DNA of 14,599 bases from the NCBI GenBank assembly GCA_037147155.1, contig JBAWVR010000021.1, positions 1-14,599 on the forward strand, given 5' to 3'. Source of the stretch: JBAWVR01 sp037147155. GTDB taxonomy: Bacteria > Patescibacteriota > Minisyncoccia > Phycocordibacterales > GWA1-40-21. Under the pieces are notes generated by a model. It saw nothing but the letters and a program-made list of their open reading frames with translations. It was not told the DNA's origin and made no database searches. Position 1 is the stretch's first letter. Every line of letters begins with the position of its first letter. Shown in pieces: positions 1 through 7,744 of the stretch. Made by a program: the position numbers and the translations under genes.

Positions 1-325
1 ATATCTTTTTACCAATAATCATCCAAAATATACAACCCAAAAGAATGTACTCCTGGTTCATATGAACGAACACTAAATCGTAGTTTTTCCTTTCTTGCCA
101 AATATATTTATAAAAGTTCCAAACATATTTTAATTTTGATACTCCCAATTCCTTGTGCAGCGACAAAACCTTAACATTGTCTGGCAAGTCATGTCTTCCT
201 TGTTCCAAACAAATTACAGTGACTTGACTATAATGTTTAGCAAACTCAATAATCCAACGGTGAAAGAAACCCAAAATTGGATCCTTCATGTTAACTTTTT
301 GAGTAACTATTAGTATTTTTTTCAT
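1..325 (-). CDS. Glycosyltransferase, N-terminal part (cut by window edge)
   Basis: An open frame runs leftwards from an ATG at 325 to the window edge without a stop, giving about 108 residues. It starts MKKILIVTQKVNMKDPILGF and continues with alternating hydrophobic strands such as VTVICLEQG and YDLVFVHMN. This pattern is typical of the N-terminal Rossmann-like domain of GT-B glycosyltransferases; the acceptor-binding half is visible and the nucleotide-sugar half is outside. Its ATG overlaps the TGA of the upstream methyltransferase gene (ATGA, 322-325), so it is the fourth gene of a translationally coupled chain of surface-glycan genes. No Shine-Dalgarno is seen. The family call is by strand pattern and context; donor and acceptor sugars cannot be told. 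Confidence 0.75.
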   Translation of the reverse strand, partial: MKKILIVTQKVNMKDPILGFFHRWIIEFAKHYSQVTVICLEQGRHDLPDNVKVLSLHKELGVSKLKYVWNFYKYIWQERKNYDLVFVHMNQEYILLGCIFWMIIGKKI

Positions 326-1098
326 TGTTGCTTCTTAAAGATTACGATGCTTCTATTTTTAGCAATTTTTTGGAAAATATATTCATAACCTGTAAACCTT
401 TTTGCAAAGTCAGAACTAGGCTTTTTTACCAAATCCTCATGATATTCTCCAATCCAAAGATCAGGCTGATGTGTCAATCCATCCGGAAGAATAGCTTCCC
501 ATTCCCCACCTTCAATATCAAACTTTACCAAATCAAAGCTTCCATATTTTTTCTCCAAATCAGTCAGGGTGAGGGCTGGTACTGAAATCATTTCAGCCAT
601 TTTATCTCTTAAGACTGTTGATCCAGATATACTGGTTTTAAAATTACGATAAAAGTTAATTTTTCCGGTTGACGCTGCCACCGCACTTGGCTCAACAATA
701 ATTCGTGCACTGAGTTCTTTTGTATTATTTGAAATTTTATCGATATTTTCCAAATCTGGTTCAACTGAAACAATCTCTGCTTGCTTAAAAATAGAGGCGA
801 AGTAAAGACTGGTGTAGCCAGTGTTCGCACCCAAATCAAGAATTCTATTAACTATCCTATCATTAGGAATTTTGTATTCCTCATATAAAAAAATCTCCAT
901 GAGTGTGGCCAGGTCTGTTCCATCATAAATTATGGCATTCGTTCCAGTCTTTTTTAAAAAAATCTTTATTGGTGGAATTTTCAACCTTAGTCTCTTATAA
1001 AAGATAATCATTAGTGACCAAAGTAAAAGCCCTGCCTTGTTCAAAAAAGACATATCTAACCTGAAAATATTTACTCTATTTAGTAATGCACTTTTCAT
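322..1098 (-). CDS. FkbM-family SAM-dependent methyltransferase
   Basis: The 258-aa product probably methylates a sugar or other small group on a surface glycan. Residues 87-96 (LDLGANTGYT) form the glycine-rich SAM-binding motif I, E113 in SVEPD is the acidic residue after strand 2, and residues 191-199 (VKFDIEGGE) form the FkbM signature with the aspartate and glutamates near the active site. About 80 residues precede the fold, with a hydrophobic stretch near 20-35 (NKAGLLLWSLMIIFY) that may be a membrane-associated helix. Its ATG overlaps the stop of the preceding glycosyltransferase gene by four bases (ATGA), and its own TGA overlaps the next ATG in the same way. FkbM enzymes are often found in O-antigen and exopolysaccharide clusters, which fits. 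The exact substrate is unknown. Confidence 0.88.
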   Translation of the reverse strand: MKSALLNRVNIFRLDMSFLNKAGLLLWSLMIIFYKRLRLKIPPIKIFLKKTGTNAIIYDGTDLATLMEIFLYEEYKIPNDRIVNRILDLGANTGYTSLYFASIFKQAEIVSVEPDLENIDKISNNTKELSARIIVEPSAVAASTGKINFYRNFKTSISGSTVLRDKMAEMISVPALTLTDLEKKYGSFDLVKFDIEGGEWEAILPDGLTHQPDLWIGEYHEDLVKKPSSDFAKRFTGYEYIFQKIAKNRSIVIFKKQQ

Positions 1099-2222
1099 TT
1101 TTTAAAACTGTTTTTATACTCTTCCAAATACTGTTGCCAAGAAATTAATTTCGCATCAATTGCTCGCTTGGCCTCTAAGCTAATCTTTTCGGACAAAACT
1201 TTATCATTCAAAATTGTTAAAACACATTCCTTTAGAGATACACTGTTTCCTTGTTCATAAACCAAGGCATTCTCCTTATCTCTCAATATTTCTCCCACTA
1301 TTCCAGCATTAGATGTTATGATCGGTAACTCGTGTATACCAGCCTCAACTAAAGCCATGCCATAACCCTCAAACAGAGAGGTAGAAACAAAAGCATTAGC
1401 CATTTCATAATAAGAATAAATATCTTTTTGCCAACCAGCCAATACTACTCGGTCATGCAACTTTAGCTTATTAATTAAACTTTGTAATTTATCTTTTTGA
1501 CTGCCACTGCCAACAATTATTAAACCAGCCTCAGGTTCTCTTTCCAGAATACTTGGCCAGGTCTTAATCAAGAAATCAAAATTCTTTTCAGACTCCAACC
1601 GTCCGACAGCCAAAACCGTTTTTGAGAAAAAAGGAATAGAATCATTACAGCCCTGTGGGGCTTTTAGAATTTCCTCTTTATTTACCGAGATTGGTAAAAC
1701 CACTATTTTGCATTTAATCTGTGGAAGAGTGGCCTTAATGCTCGCTCTAATCCTTTCCGATACCACTCTAATAGTTGTAGCCTTCGGCAATAAATATCTA
1801 GCCATGGCTGATAAAATCATTGTTTTCAGACTATGACTAACAAAAGACTTATTAAAGACATCCGTGTGAACTTGAATCTGAAGCGGAATGCCGGTCATAT
1901 ACCTCAAGTTTGCTCCAACCAACCCTGTCAAAAATGGGTCTTGCGTAGCAATGAAATCCTGGTTAGTTTTAAAATTATGTTCTCTAACAATTCTTCGACC
2001 AATCACTTTAGCTCGACTAACAGCAAAAAACTTATTCAGTGAGCTTGTTGAATACACCCAAACATTATTACAAATCCGCTCGTTGGCACAAATATCCTTC
2101 TTGAGAGTCAAAACAATAATATGCAGCTCCTCAAAAATCTTTCCATAATCAATCATGCGCTCACGTACTGCTGAGCCTTTTTCAAAAATCTTTATGTCAG
2201 CTGAGATTATTAATAATTTCAT
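1095..2222 (-). CDS. GT4-like glycosyltransferase (GT-B fold)
   Basis: The 375-aa protein is a full-length GT-B glycosyltransferase that should transfer a sugar from an activated nucleotide donor to a surface glycan or lipid-linked intermediate in the cytoplasm. The N-terminal acceptor domain covers about residues 1-190. The C-terminal donor domain starts near VLAVGRLESEKNF (203-215), where the arginine and lysine that contact the donor phosphates sit. The EX7E motif is clear: E285 and E293 in EGYGMALVE. The start is fixed by the ATGA overlap with the previous gene, and the end overlaps the FkbM gene. There is no signal peptide. A serine replaces the usual glycine-rich start (SADIKIFEKGSAVRERM), so the acceptor loop is not the commonest GT4 form. 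Sugar specificity is not predictable. Confidence 0.88.
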   Translation of the reverse strand: MKLLIISADIKIFEKGSAVRERMIDYGKIFEELHIIVLTLKKDICANERICNNVWVYSTSSLNKFFAVSRAKVIGRRIVREHNFKTNQDFIATQDPFLTGLVGANLRYMTGIPLQIQVHTDVFNKSFVSHSLKTMILSAMARYLLPKATTIRVVSERIRASIKATLPQIKCKIVVLPISVNKEEILKAPQGCNDSIPFFSKTVLAVGRLESEKNFDFLIKTWPSILEREPEAGLIIVGSGSQKDKLQSLINKLKLHDRVVLAGWQKDIYSYYEMANAFVSTSLFEGYGMALVEAGIHELPIITSNAGIVGEILRDKENALVYEQGNSVSLKECVLTILNDKVLSEKISLEAKRAIDAKLISWQQYLEEYKNSFKK

Positions 2223-3331
2223 TGTAATTCTTTTATTAAACCACTGATCATATTTTCACGGCTGAAATTTTTAATTCTTACCTTTCCATTCTCTATAATT
2301 TTTTTAGTTTCCTCTGTATTTTTCAATACTTGAGTTATAGTCTTAACTATTTCCTCTTTATTATCAAAAGGAACGAGAAAACCGTCTTTACCGTTTTTAA
2401 TCAATTCCGGATTACCTCCAACGTCGGTAGTTACGATTGGGGTACCTACGGCCATAGTCTCGAGTAGTTGATGGGAAAAACCCTCATATGAAGTATTCAA
2501 AACAAAAACACTCGCTGCTCTTAAATATTTTAATAATATACTATGGTCAACACGTCCCAATAATTTTATATGATCAGCTAGAACATTTTCTACAATCAAC
2601 TCATCCAATTTTTCTTTGTCAGGACCATCTCCGGCAATCAGTAATTTTAGATTCGGAAAAACTTTTACGAGTTCCTTCATGATAATTATCAAAGTATCAA
2701 AACCCTTCCATGGCACCAACCGTCCTACAGACAACATAATCTGCCCTTCGATTTTCAAATCTTTTTTTAATATCTCTCGATCAATACAATCAAGCTTGGT
2801 TTTATCCTCAAAAGCATTGTAAATAACTTTTATTTTATTTTTATCAATACCCCAATTACTGACAATCTTCTTCAAGTACTCACTTGGAACAATAATTTTG
2901 TCTGCAGTGGACGCTACAAAAGTTTGAATCTTCTTGAGACAATAAACCAAAAAACCATACCCTGTTCTTTTCTCAGAGAATTCATCTAAAAAAACTTTAA
3001 CACCGGATCTCTGACTACCCTGCTCCCAAGCGTAATCACCCACCACTTTTAGATAAAATTTCTTAAATAAAATTTTTGCTGCCAATACGCTTGGCAGTCC
3101 AACTGAAACTGGGTCCATTGCATAAACCATATCAACTCCACGTGCTCTCCATAGAACCATAAAAAAGTATAATATATGACGCAAAATTTTTGGATACCTT
3201 CTCACACTTCGAAACGGCAAAACCACGACCTCTATCCCTCTTTTGGGTAATTCATTCAGCAATATTTCGGAATAGGTGGCTGGACCCCCAATTTCTGGGG
3301 GAAAAAGTCCCGTGGCGACTAAAATCTTCAT
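2219..3331 (-). CDS. GT4 glycosyltransferase, first gene of the four-gene chain
   Basis: The 370-aa protein shows all GT4 landmarks. FPPEIGGPATY (10-20) is the N-terminal glycine loop. SVGRLVPWKGFDTL (201-214) carries the phosphate-binding R and K. YEGFSHQLLE (282-291) holds the EX7E pair E283/E291, and GTPIVTTDVGGNPELI follows. It likely adds a hexose to a lipid-linked surface glycan. The gene opens a new transcription unit: a terminator sits just upstream (3360-3387) and a TGGTAGAAT extended -10 lies 7 nt before the ATG, so the mRNA may start at the ATG itself. An AGGGGG run just before the ATG is too close (1 nt away) to act as a normal ribosome-binding site. It overlaps the next gene by ATGA. 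Confidence 0.9.
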   Translation of the reverse strand: MKILVATGLFPPEIGGPATYSEILLNELPKRGIEVVVLPFRSVRRYPKILRHILYFFMVLWRARGVDMVYAMDPVSVGLPSVLAAKILFKKFYLKVVGDYAWEQGSQRSGVKVFLDEFSEKRTGYGFLVYCLKKIQTFVASTADKIIVPSEYLKKIVSNWGIDKNKIKVIYNAFEDKTKLDCIDREILKKDLKIEGQIMLSVGRLVPWKGFDTLIIIMKELVKVFPNLKLLIAGDGPDKEKLDELIVENVLADHIKLLGRVDHSILLKYLRAASVFVLNTSYEGFSHQLLETMAVGTPIVTTDVGGNPELIKNGKDGFLVPFDNKEEIVKTITQVLKNTEETKKIIENGKVRIKNFSRENMISGLIKELQ

Positions 3332-3338
3332 ACCCCCT

Positions 3339-3347
3339 ATTCTACCA
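3339..3347 (-). promoter_or_regulatory. Extended -10 promoter placed for a leaderless mRNA
   Basis: TGGTAGAAT lies on the minus strand with exactly 7 nt (AGGGGGT) between the hexamer and the ATG at 3331. RNA polymerase would start at or next to the A of ATG. No good -35 is visible because the space is taken by the terminator of the previous gene. Confidence 0.55.
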
Positions 3348-3359
3348 GAAAACTGGCAG

Positions 3360-3387
3360 AAAAAAAGCGTCTTTTAGGACGCTTTTT
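3360..3387 (-). terminator. Rho-independent terminator overlapping a stop codon
   Basis: AAAAAGCGTC and GACGCTTTTT form a 10-bp stem around a 6-nt loop, followed on the minus strand by seven T. The TAA of the upstream glycosyltransferase gene lies inside the loop (3374-3376), so the last codons of that gene form the 5' arm. It separates that gene from the four-gene chain that begins at 3331. Confidence 0.88.
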
Positions 3388-4561
3388 CAAAGACTTCGGC
3401 TTTCATTCTTTCCACAATCGGCTCCCAAGAATAGTTCTTCATAGCCACCTTTTTGCCATGTTTAGCAATCTTGTCGGCCGTTCTCACCTTATTCAAAAGC
3501 AACTTCAGCTTTTCGGCCAAATTATCTGGATTTTGCACCTCGGCAAAAACCCCTGTTTCCATATCAATTAGAAAATCTGGTATTCCCCCAACTGGCGTTC
3601 CAACAATTGGTAATCCGGCGGCCATCGCTTCAATAAAAGCATTGCCCAAACCTTCAGATAAGGATGGACGACAAAAGACATCAGAAACTTTAAAATATTT
3701 CGCTACGTCCTCATGCTTTTTGTCTCCCAAAAATTCCACGCGGTATTGAACACCTTCTTCGCGTGCCAAATCTTTTAAATCTTTTTCGAGTGGTCCGGTA
3801 CCAAGAATAATTAATTTTACGTTCTCAGGCAAACGAGACATGGCCGCGATCAAATCCGCTACGCCATTTTTTACTACCAACCGTGAAGCCGTGACGATTA
3901 TTCTTTCATCATCTTGAGCTACCCCCCGGCGCAATTTTAATAACTCTTCTTCATCATAGTCAGTTGAAAAAACACTAAGGTTGGCCCCATTAGGTATAAC
4001 CACAGGTTCACCCTTGAAACCGAGCTTTTTAGCATAGTCTGACAAATAATTAGAAATAGCTTGTACTTTATCTGCTTTTTCAAAGATCTTTAAATATAAA
4101 GGCCAGAATATTCCTACACGCTTTTTAATATATTCAAATGGGTCACCTTCTTGTAGTGTTAAAACAAACGGCATGTCAGGATGAAAGTGTTTAAAAAACA
4201 TCGCACCAAAACCACCATAGTTAGCCATCATACACCAAGTAAAATCGTATTTACGAAATTTAAGTAAAGATGATCCCTTAATTAAAGACAGAAATGGAAA
4301 AAGATATTTATTTAACTTAAAAATAAAAGTTTCTTGTTTTAGATTGACTGACTGAGCTGAATTGAATCCGAGTCGATAAATCGTAATATTCCCCCGCTCT
4401 TCGACAGCGGGATGATCTTTGTTTATTTTTACAGTTAAAATATCAAAATGGTATTCAGGTGAGGCCTTACATATCTCTCGAATAGCCACCTCCGCTCCAC
4501 CTGTTAATGGTTCATAAGCCAGAGAAAAAACTAAAACATTTTTTATAGTATCTTTATTCAT
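3374..4561 (-). CDS. GT4 glycosyltransferase
   Basis: The 395-aa protein is a complete GT-B enzyme. YEPLTGGAEVAIRE (16-29) is the glycine-rich acceptor-domain loop typical of GT4. IPNGANLSVF (189-198) marks the inter-domain linker. VTASRLVVKNGV (223-234) has the donor-contacting R227 and K231, and SEGLGNAFIE (302-311) has the EX7E pair E303/E311. The role is sugar transfer for surface glycan synthesis. The gene lies 6 nt after the stop of a 46-aa membrane-protein gene, which itself follows the TraG-like ATPase gene by 9 nt, so the three are probably co-transcribed. Transcription ends at the hairpin overlapping its stop codon. No Shine-Dalgarno precedes the ATG; the upstream sequence is only A and T. 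Confidence 0.9.
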   Translation of the reverse strand: MNKDTIKNVLVFSLAYEPLTGGAEVAIREICKASPEYHFDILTVKINKDHPAVEERGNITIYRLGFNSAQSVNLKQETFIFKLNKYLFPFLSLIKGSSLLKFRKYDFTWCMMANYGGFGAMFFKHFHPDMPFVLTLQEGDPFEYIKKRVGIFWPLYLKIFEKADKVQAISNYLSDYAKKLGFKGEPVVIPNGANLSVFSTDYDEEELLKLRRGVAQDDERIIVTASRLVVKNGVADLIAAMSRLPENVKLIILGTGPLEKDLKDLAREEGVQYRVEFLGDKKHEDVAKYFKVSDVFCRPSLSEGLGNAFIEAMAAGLPIVGTPVGGIPDFLIDMETGVFAEVQNPDNLAEKLKLLLNKVRTADKIAKHGKKVAMKNYSWEPIVERMKAEVFEKAS

Positions 4562-4567
4562 TATATA

Positions 4568-4708
4568 TTATTCAATTTCTATTTCTTGTGCTTCTTTCTG
4601 TATTTGACCAATCTCAGTTTCCAACACTTTTCTTTCTGTCCGGCGTAAATACACCGAAGCTACACCGGCTATTATAGCGACTAATATACTAGATATAAAG
4701 TAGACCAT
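4568..4708 (-). CDS. 46-aa single-pass membrane protein with charged tail
   Basis: The reading frame from the ATG at 4708 to TAA at 4568-4570 encodes MVYFISSILVAIIAGVASVY followed by LRRTERKVLETEIGQIQKEA and QEIEIE. Residues 2-20 form one membrane helix. Three of the next six residues are arginine (LRRTER), so the tail should stay in the cytoplasm. Residues 24-46 form a charged, probably helical segment with a rough heptad of V, L, I, I and I. It sits tightly between the ATPase gene (9 nt gap) and a glycosyltransferase gene (6 nt gap), which makes it a real gene rather than chance. I do not recognise a family. A membrane anchor for the soluble ATPase is one possibility, but this is inference from position only. 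Confidence 0.65.
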   Translation of the reverse strand: MVYFISSILVAIIAGVASVYLRRTERKVLETEIGQIQKEAQEIEIE

Positions 4709-4717
4709 TGGCTAATA

Positions 4718-6865
4718 TTATTCTTTAATTTCAAGAATTTTCTTTAGGGTTTCAGCGGGAATTTCTTTGATCTCACCTTCCTGTTTATTATCGTTTTTAG
4801 ACAAAACTGGTTCTGAGACTTGGGCTTTTGATGATTCAGTTGGAGGTACAGGTTTTACTTCTTCAGCCTTCTTAATTTCTTCGGTTTTTATTTCTGCTTT
4901 TACTTCTTTCTTTATTTCTTCTTTTTTTTCTTCATTCTTTTTGGTCACAGACGCCAAGAGACTACGCAAATCATTTAGATTAGACTCTGTGGCTTTTTTA
5001 CCACCGAAATTTGGTTTAGTCACTACCGGACCATTACCAATATTTTGTGAACGGTCAGTTCTAGCTGGAATAGATTGGGGGCGCATTTCCATGACAGGTG
5101 TCTTTACCGGAACAATGACCGGCTCAGATGTAGTCACCTTTGGAATTTCAATCTTATTGTTTTCCACTATCGGAGTAACAATTTTAATTGGTTCACTTTT
5201 AATTAGTGGCTCTGGTTTTGACTCAATAATTTTTGCTGGTTCTGGTTTGGCCAAGACCTCTTTTTTTACTTCACCCAAAGACACAAAACCATCGCTATCA
5301 TCTTTTTCAGGCGTTGGTACAACAATTGGCACAAAGGCGGCGGCGGTTCTAGTCATTGGTCGACTCGGGCTATTACTGTGGCTATTATATGAATTAGAAG
5401 CAGGTGTGCGCGGTGGGCGATTATTATCCGCAGGGCGACTAGGCGCAAAGCTCGAAGGTCTTTCCATGGGTCTTCTATCATCACGTGGTGCCTGACCCAT
5501 TGGTGATCGAGGGGCCTCACCTTCCGGTCTTGGAGAACGTTCTCTCTTTTCAGCAGCAAAAGATTTATCGTGCCACTCCTTGATAACATTATCCACACCT
5601 TCTCTTGGCATGGAAAACTGCTGACGAGAAGTTTCGAGAATAGCATCACGATGGTTGACTGGTCCTTCAGGAATTGGAGCCATCGTTTTAGCAGAAAAAG
5701 GTTTAGAACTTACGCCATCAATCATGAGCTTTAGATAGATTTGGAAAATTCCTAAGTTGACCAGGTCTTCAGCTAAGAAGGCTGGTGAGAATTCTTTCTC
5801 TAAAAATTCTGCATCTGGTGCACCGACACGAAAAGTAATCATAGTACCCACGTTACCAAAAACGGCGGCACGAACAATTTCGGACATCTGTTCAATGTAC
5901 TGGTGAGCAATCGTTAAGTTCAAATTGTACTTACGAGCTTCAGACAAAATATCTGCGAAGGAATCGTTGGTAAAAGATTGAAACTCGTCAACAAAGAGGT
6001 AAAAGTTCGGCAAAGTCTTCAAGCGTGATTCTTTGACATCAGCGCGGGACATAGCGGCCAAATAAATCTTGGTCACAATCATACCTCCAATTAAGTTGGC
6101 ATTAGCCTCACCAATACGTCCTTTGGACAAGTTCACAATTAAAATCTTTTTCTCATCCATCACTTTACGCATATCAAAACTAGAATGTGGTTGGCCAACA
6201 ATATTTCGAATGACTGGATTTGAAGTAAACTGACCAATCTTGTTTTTGATAGCATCACCGGCTTCCTGCATATAACGTTCGTTGTACTTAGCAAATTCAT
6301 CAACCCAAAAAGCCTTGATGGAAGGGTCCTTAACATTATCGACAACAGTCTTACGATAGTCCTTGTCAGAGAGCATACGGTTTACACCCAAAAGTGTCGC
6401 GCCTGGGTATTCCAAAAGGGCGAGCAGGGTGTTGTTTAAAATGTATTCCATTCTAGCAGACCAAGCATCAGCCCAAATACGTTTAAAAATACTCATGAGG
6501 CCTGAGGCAATCAAGTGGCGTTTATCAGGTCCAATATCTTCCAATACGTTGAAAGAAATTGGGTGCTCAGTATCAAACGGCGCAAAATAAATCACATCCT
6601 TGATACGGTGTTCTGGAATGTAACGCAAAAGAAGTTCCGCAGTTTTACCGTGGGGGTCGAGAAAGGCCATACCATTACCAGATTGAATATCCTGAATGGC
6701 CATATTTTCAAGGAGAGTGGACTTACCCATACCAGTCTTACCAATAACATAGACGTGCTTTGTTCGGTCTTTGGCTTTAATACCAAAACGCACGCGACTA
6801 TTGCGCGCATCGGTTTCGCCAAAAAATGTGATTACTTCATCCATATTACAGGTACATCTGGGCAT
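4718..6865 (-). CDS. TraG/VirD4/HerA-like ATPase with long disordered tail
   Basis: The 715-aa protein is a P-loop DNA-translocase-type ATPase. Residues 42-50 (GKTGMGKST) are the Walker A motif, FLDPHGK (68-74) is the family strand after it, FYLFVDEFQSF (288-298) is Walker B with D293/E294, and AHQY (320-323) matches the sensor region. Residues from about 410 on are low-complexity: Pro/Ser/Arg-rich to about 520, then Lys/Glu-rich, with a short conserved-looking LNDLRSLLASV patch. No membrane helix is seen, unlike classical VirD4. Parcubacteria often carry such a gene outside any conjugation cluster, as here. Two starts are possible: Met1 at 6865, or Met8 at 6844 (MDEVITFFGETDARN), which better matches remembered homologues. 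Its role may be DNA transport or pilus-related work; the substrate is unknown. Confidence 0.85.
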   Translation of the reverse strand: MPRCTCNMDEVITFFGETDARNSRVRFGIKAKDRTKHVYVIGKTGMGKSTLLENMAIQDIQSGNGMAFLDPHGKTAELLLRYIPEHRIKDVIYFAPFDTEHPISFNVLEDIGPDKRHLIASGLMSIFKRIWADAWSARMEYILNNTLLALLEYPGATLLGVNRMLSDKDYRKTVVDNVKDPSIKAFWVDEFAKYNERYMQEAGDAIKNKIGQFTSNPVIRNIVGQPHSSFDMRKVMDEKKILIVNLSKGRIGEANANLIGGMIVTKIYLAAMSRADVKESRLKTLPNFYLFVDEFQSFTNDSFADILSEARKYNLNLTIAHQYIEQMSEIVRAAVFGNVGTMITFRVGAPDAEFLEKEFSPAFLAEDLVNLGIFQIYLKLMIDGVSSKPFSAKTMAPIPEGPVNHRDAILETSRQQFSMPREGVDNVIKEWHDKSFAAEKRERSPRPEGEAPRSPMGQAPRDDRRPMERPSSFAPSRPADNNRPPRTPASNSYNSHSNSPSRPMTRTAAAFVPIVVPTPEKDDSDGFVSLGEVKKEVLAKPEPAKIIESKPEPLIKSEPIKIVTPIVENNKIEIPKVTTSEPVIVPVKTPVMEMRPQSIPARTDRSQNIGNGPVVTKPNFGGKKATESNLNDLRSLLASVTKKNEEKKEEIKKEVKAEIKTEEIKKAEEVKPVPPTESSKAQVSEPVLSKNDNKQEGEIKEIPAETLKKILEIKE

Positions 6866-6880
6866 TAATTAGATAATGCC
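6861..6880 (-). promoter_or_regulatory. Hairpin covering the ATPase start codon
   Basis: GGCATTA and TAATGCC form a perfect 7-bp inverted repeat with a 6-nt loop. On the mRNA the upstream AUG (6863-6865) lies in the 3' arm. Folding would hide that start and could favour Met8 at 6844, or regulate translation. It may also be chance. Confidence 0.35.
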
Positions 6881-6891
6881 TATATAAGAAT

Positions 6892-6900
6892 AGTATAGCA
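6892..6900 (-). promoter_or_regulatory. Extended -10 promoter of the ATPase operon
   Basis: TGCTATACT on the minus strand is a good extended -10. Transcription would start near 6885, about 20 nt before the first ATG. The same GTGCTAT core is found before two other genes in the window. Confidence 0.6.
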
Positions 6901-6933
6901 CAGAGAAGAAAAAAGTGAAAAATATTTATAACG

Positions 6934-6973
6934 AAAAACCGCGAATTTGGTCAGAACCAAATTCGCGGTTTTT
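6934..6973 (-). terminator. Strong terminator after the secreted-protein gene
   Basis: An 18-bp perfect stem (arms 6934-6951 and 6956-6973) with a 4-nt loop, with A-runs on one end and T-runs on the other so that it can work in both directions. It lies 4 nt after the stop codon at 6978. Confidence 0.92.
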
Positions 6974-6977
6974 GTTA

Positions 6978-7694
6978 TTAAATCTTTAGCATCACTACTT
7001 TATAATATCCAGTACTCTTCATTGCGTCATCATTTGTTACAGCTACACCATAACCTCTTGTTCCCCAGGCACTAACAGTTCTGATTATAATACTGGTATT
7101 AGTAAGATTAAAACCGCAACCAACATAGCGAACGTGTTCTCCACCACCACCTTCACCCCACAACGGAACAGCAATTGTAGTGGTATCTGTCAATTTTTCT
7201 TTGTAATAAATTTGAACGATAGCATCGGTAGAATTTAGGTTGTGAGCAATGGTATAGGTTGTACCTCTTGTGACTGGGAACCAATCGCTACTAAAACTTT
7301 TCAGACTATTAGTAGAGGTTGTTGCTATTTCTTTCCAGGTGGCTACTCCATTATTATCTGATGTTAAAACCTTACCTGCCCCCTCATTACCATCCATCAA
7401 AGTAAATACTTTACCAACTAAAGCTGGATTATCGGTCGTATTAGCAGTAATCGTCACCTTTCCATTCAACAAAGAAGCTCCGGTTACCTGCAATTTAGCT
7501 AAACCATTTCCACTCAGAGAGTCACCTCCAAGAATTAGATTGCCTTTCTTTATTTGTTCATTTTCTCCAACGTTCAATGGGGCAGCCACATTTTTATCTG
7601 GTGCTGGGGCAGTTGGTCCTGTCCAAGCATAGAGATAACCAACTCCAAAAACGAATATAGAGACAATTAACAATGAACGAAAAGTTTGTTTCAT
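6978..7694 (-). CDS. Secreted protein of unknown function, CPR-type N-terminus
   Basis: Starting at the ATG at 7694 the product has 238 residues. It opens with MKQTFRSLLIVSIFVFGVGY, a signal peptide with a likely cut after LYA, and the mature part begins WTGPTAPAPDKNVAAPLNVG. I recall this Pro/Ala-rich opening from many Parcubacteria surface proteins. The rest is rich in Thr, Asn, Gly and short beta-strands, with repeats of ILGG, LQVTG and KVLTSDNNGVATW, like phage-tail or collagen-linked beta-structured proteins. The C-terminal ~100 residues (from FSSDWFPV) look like a compact beta-sandwich; a lectin-like fold is a guess. A longer frame from a TTG at 7742 is rejected because its start lies upstream of the promoter's -10 box (7731-7739). 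The gene is monocistronic. Confidence 0.75.
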   Translation of the reverse strand: MKQTFRSLLIVSIFVFGVGYLYAWTGPTAPAPDKNVAAPLNVGENEQIKKGNLILGGDSLSGNGLAKLQVTGASLLNGKVTITANTTDNPALVGKVFTLMDGNEGAGKVLTSDNNGVATWKEIATTSTNSLKSFSSDWFPVTRGTTYTIAHNLNSTDAIVQIYYKEKLTDTTTIAVPLWGEGGGGEHVRYVGCGFNLTNTSIIIRTVSAWGTRGYGVAVTNDDAMKSTGYYKVVMLKI

Positions 7695-7730
7695 AATATA
7701 TAAATTAAATATTAAAACTATTATGGGAAT

Positions 7731-7739
7731 ATTATAGCA
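7731..7739 (-). promoter_or_regulatory. Consensus extended -10 promoter
   Basis: TGCTATAAT is a perfect extended -10. The start of transcription would be near 7724, giving a leader of about 30 nt with no Shine-Dalgarno before the ATG at 7694. Confidence 0.75.
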
Positions 7740-7744
7740 CAAAA

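Noticed and set aside
4767..5495. A 242-aa plus-strand frame
   Set aside because: It mirrors the low-complexity tail of the ATPase gene; the Ser/Phe-rich product is a shadow of Lys/Glu codons.
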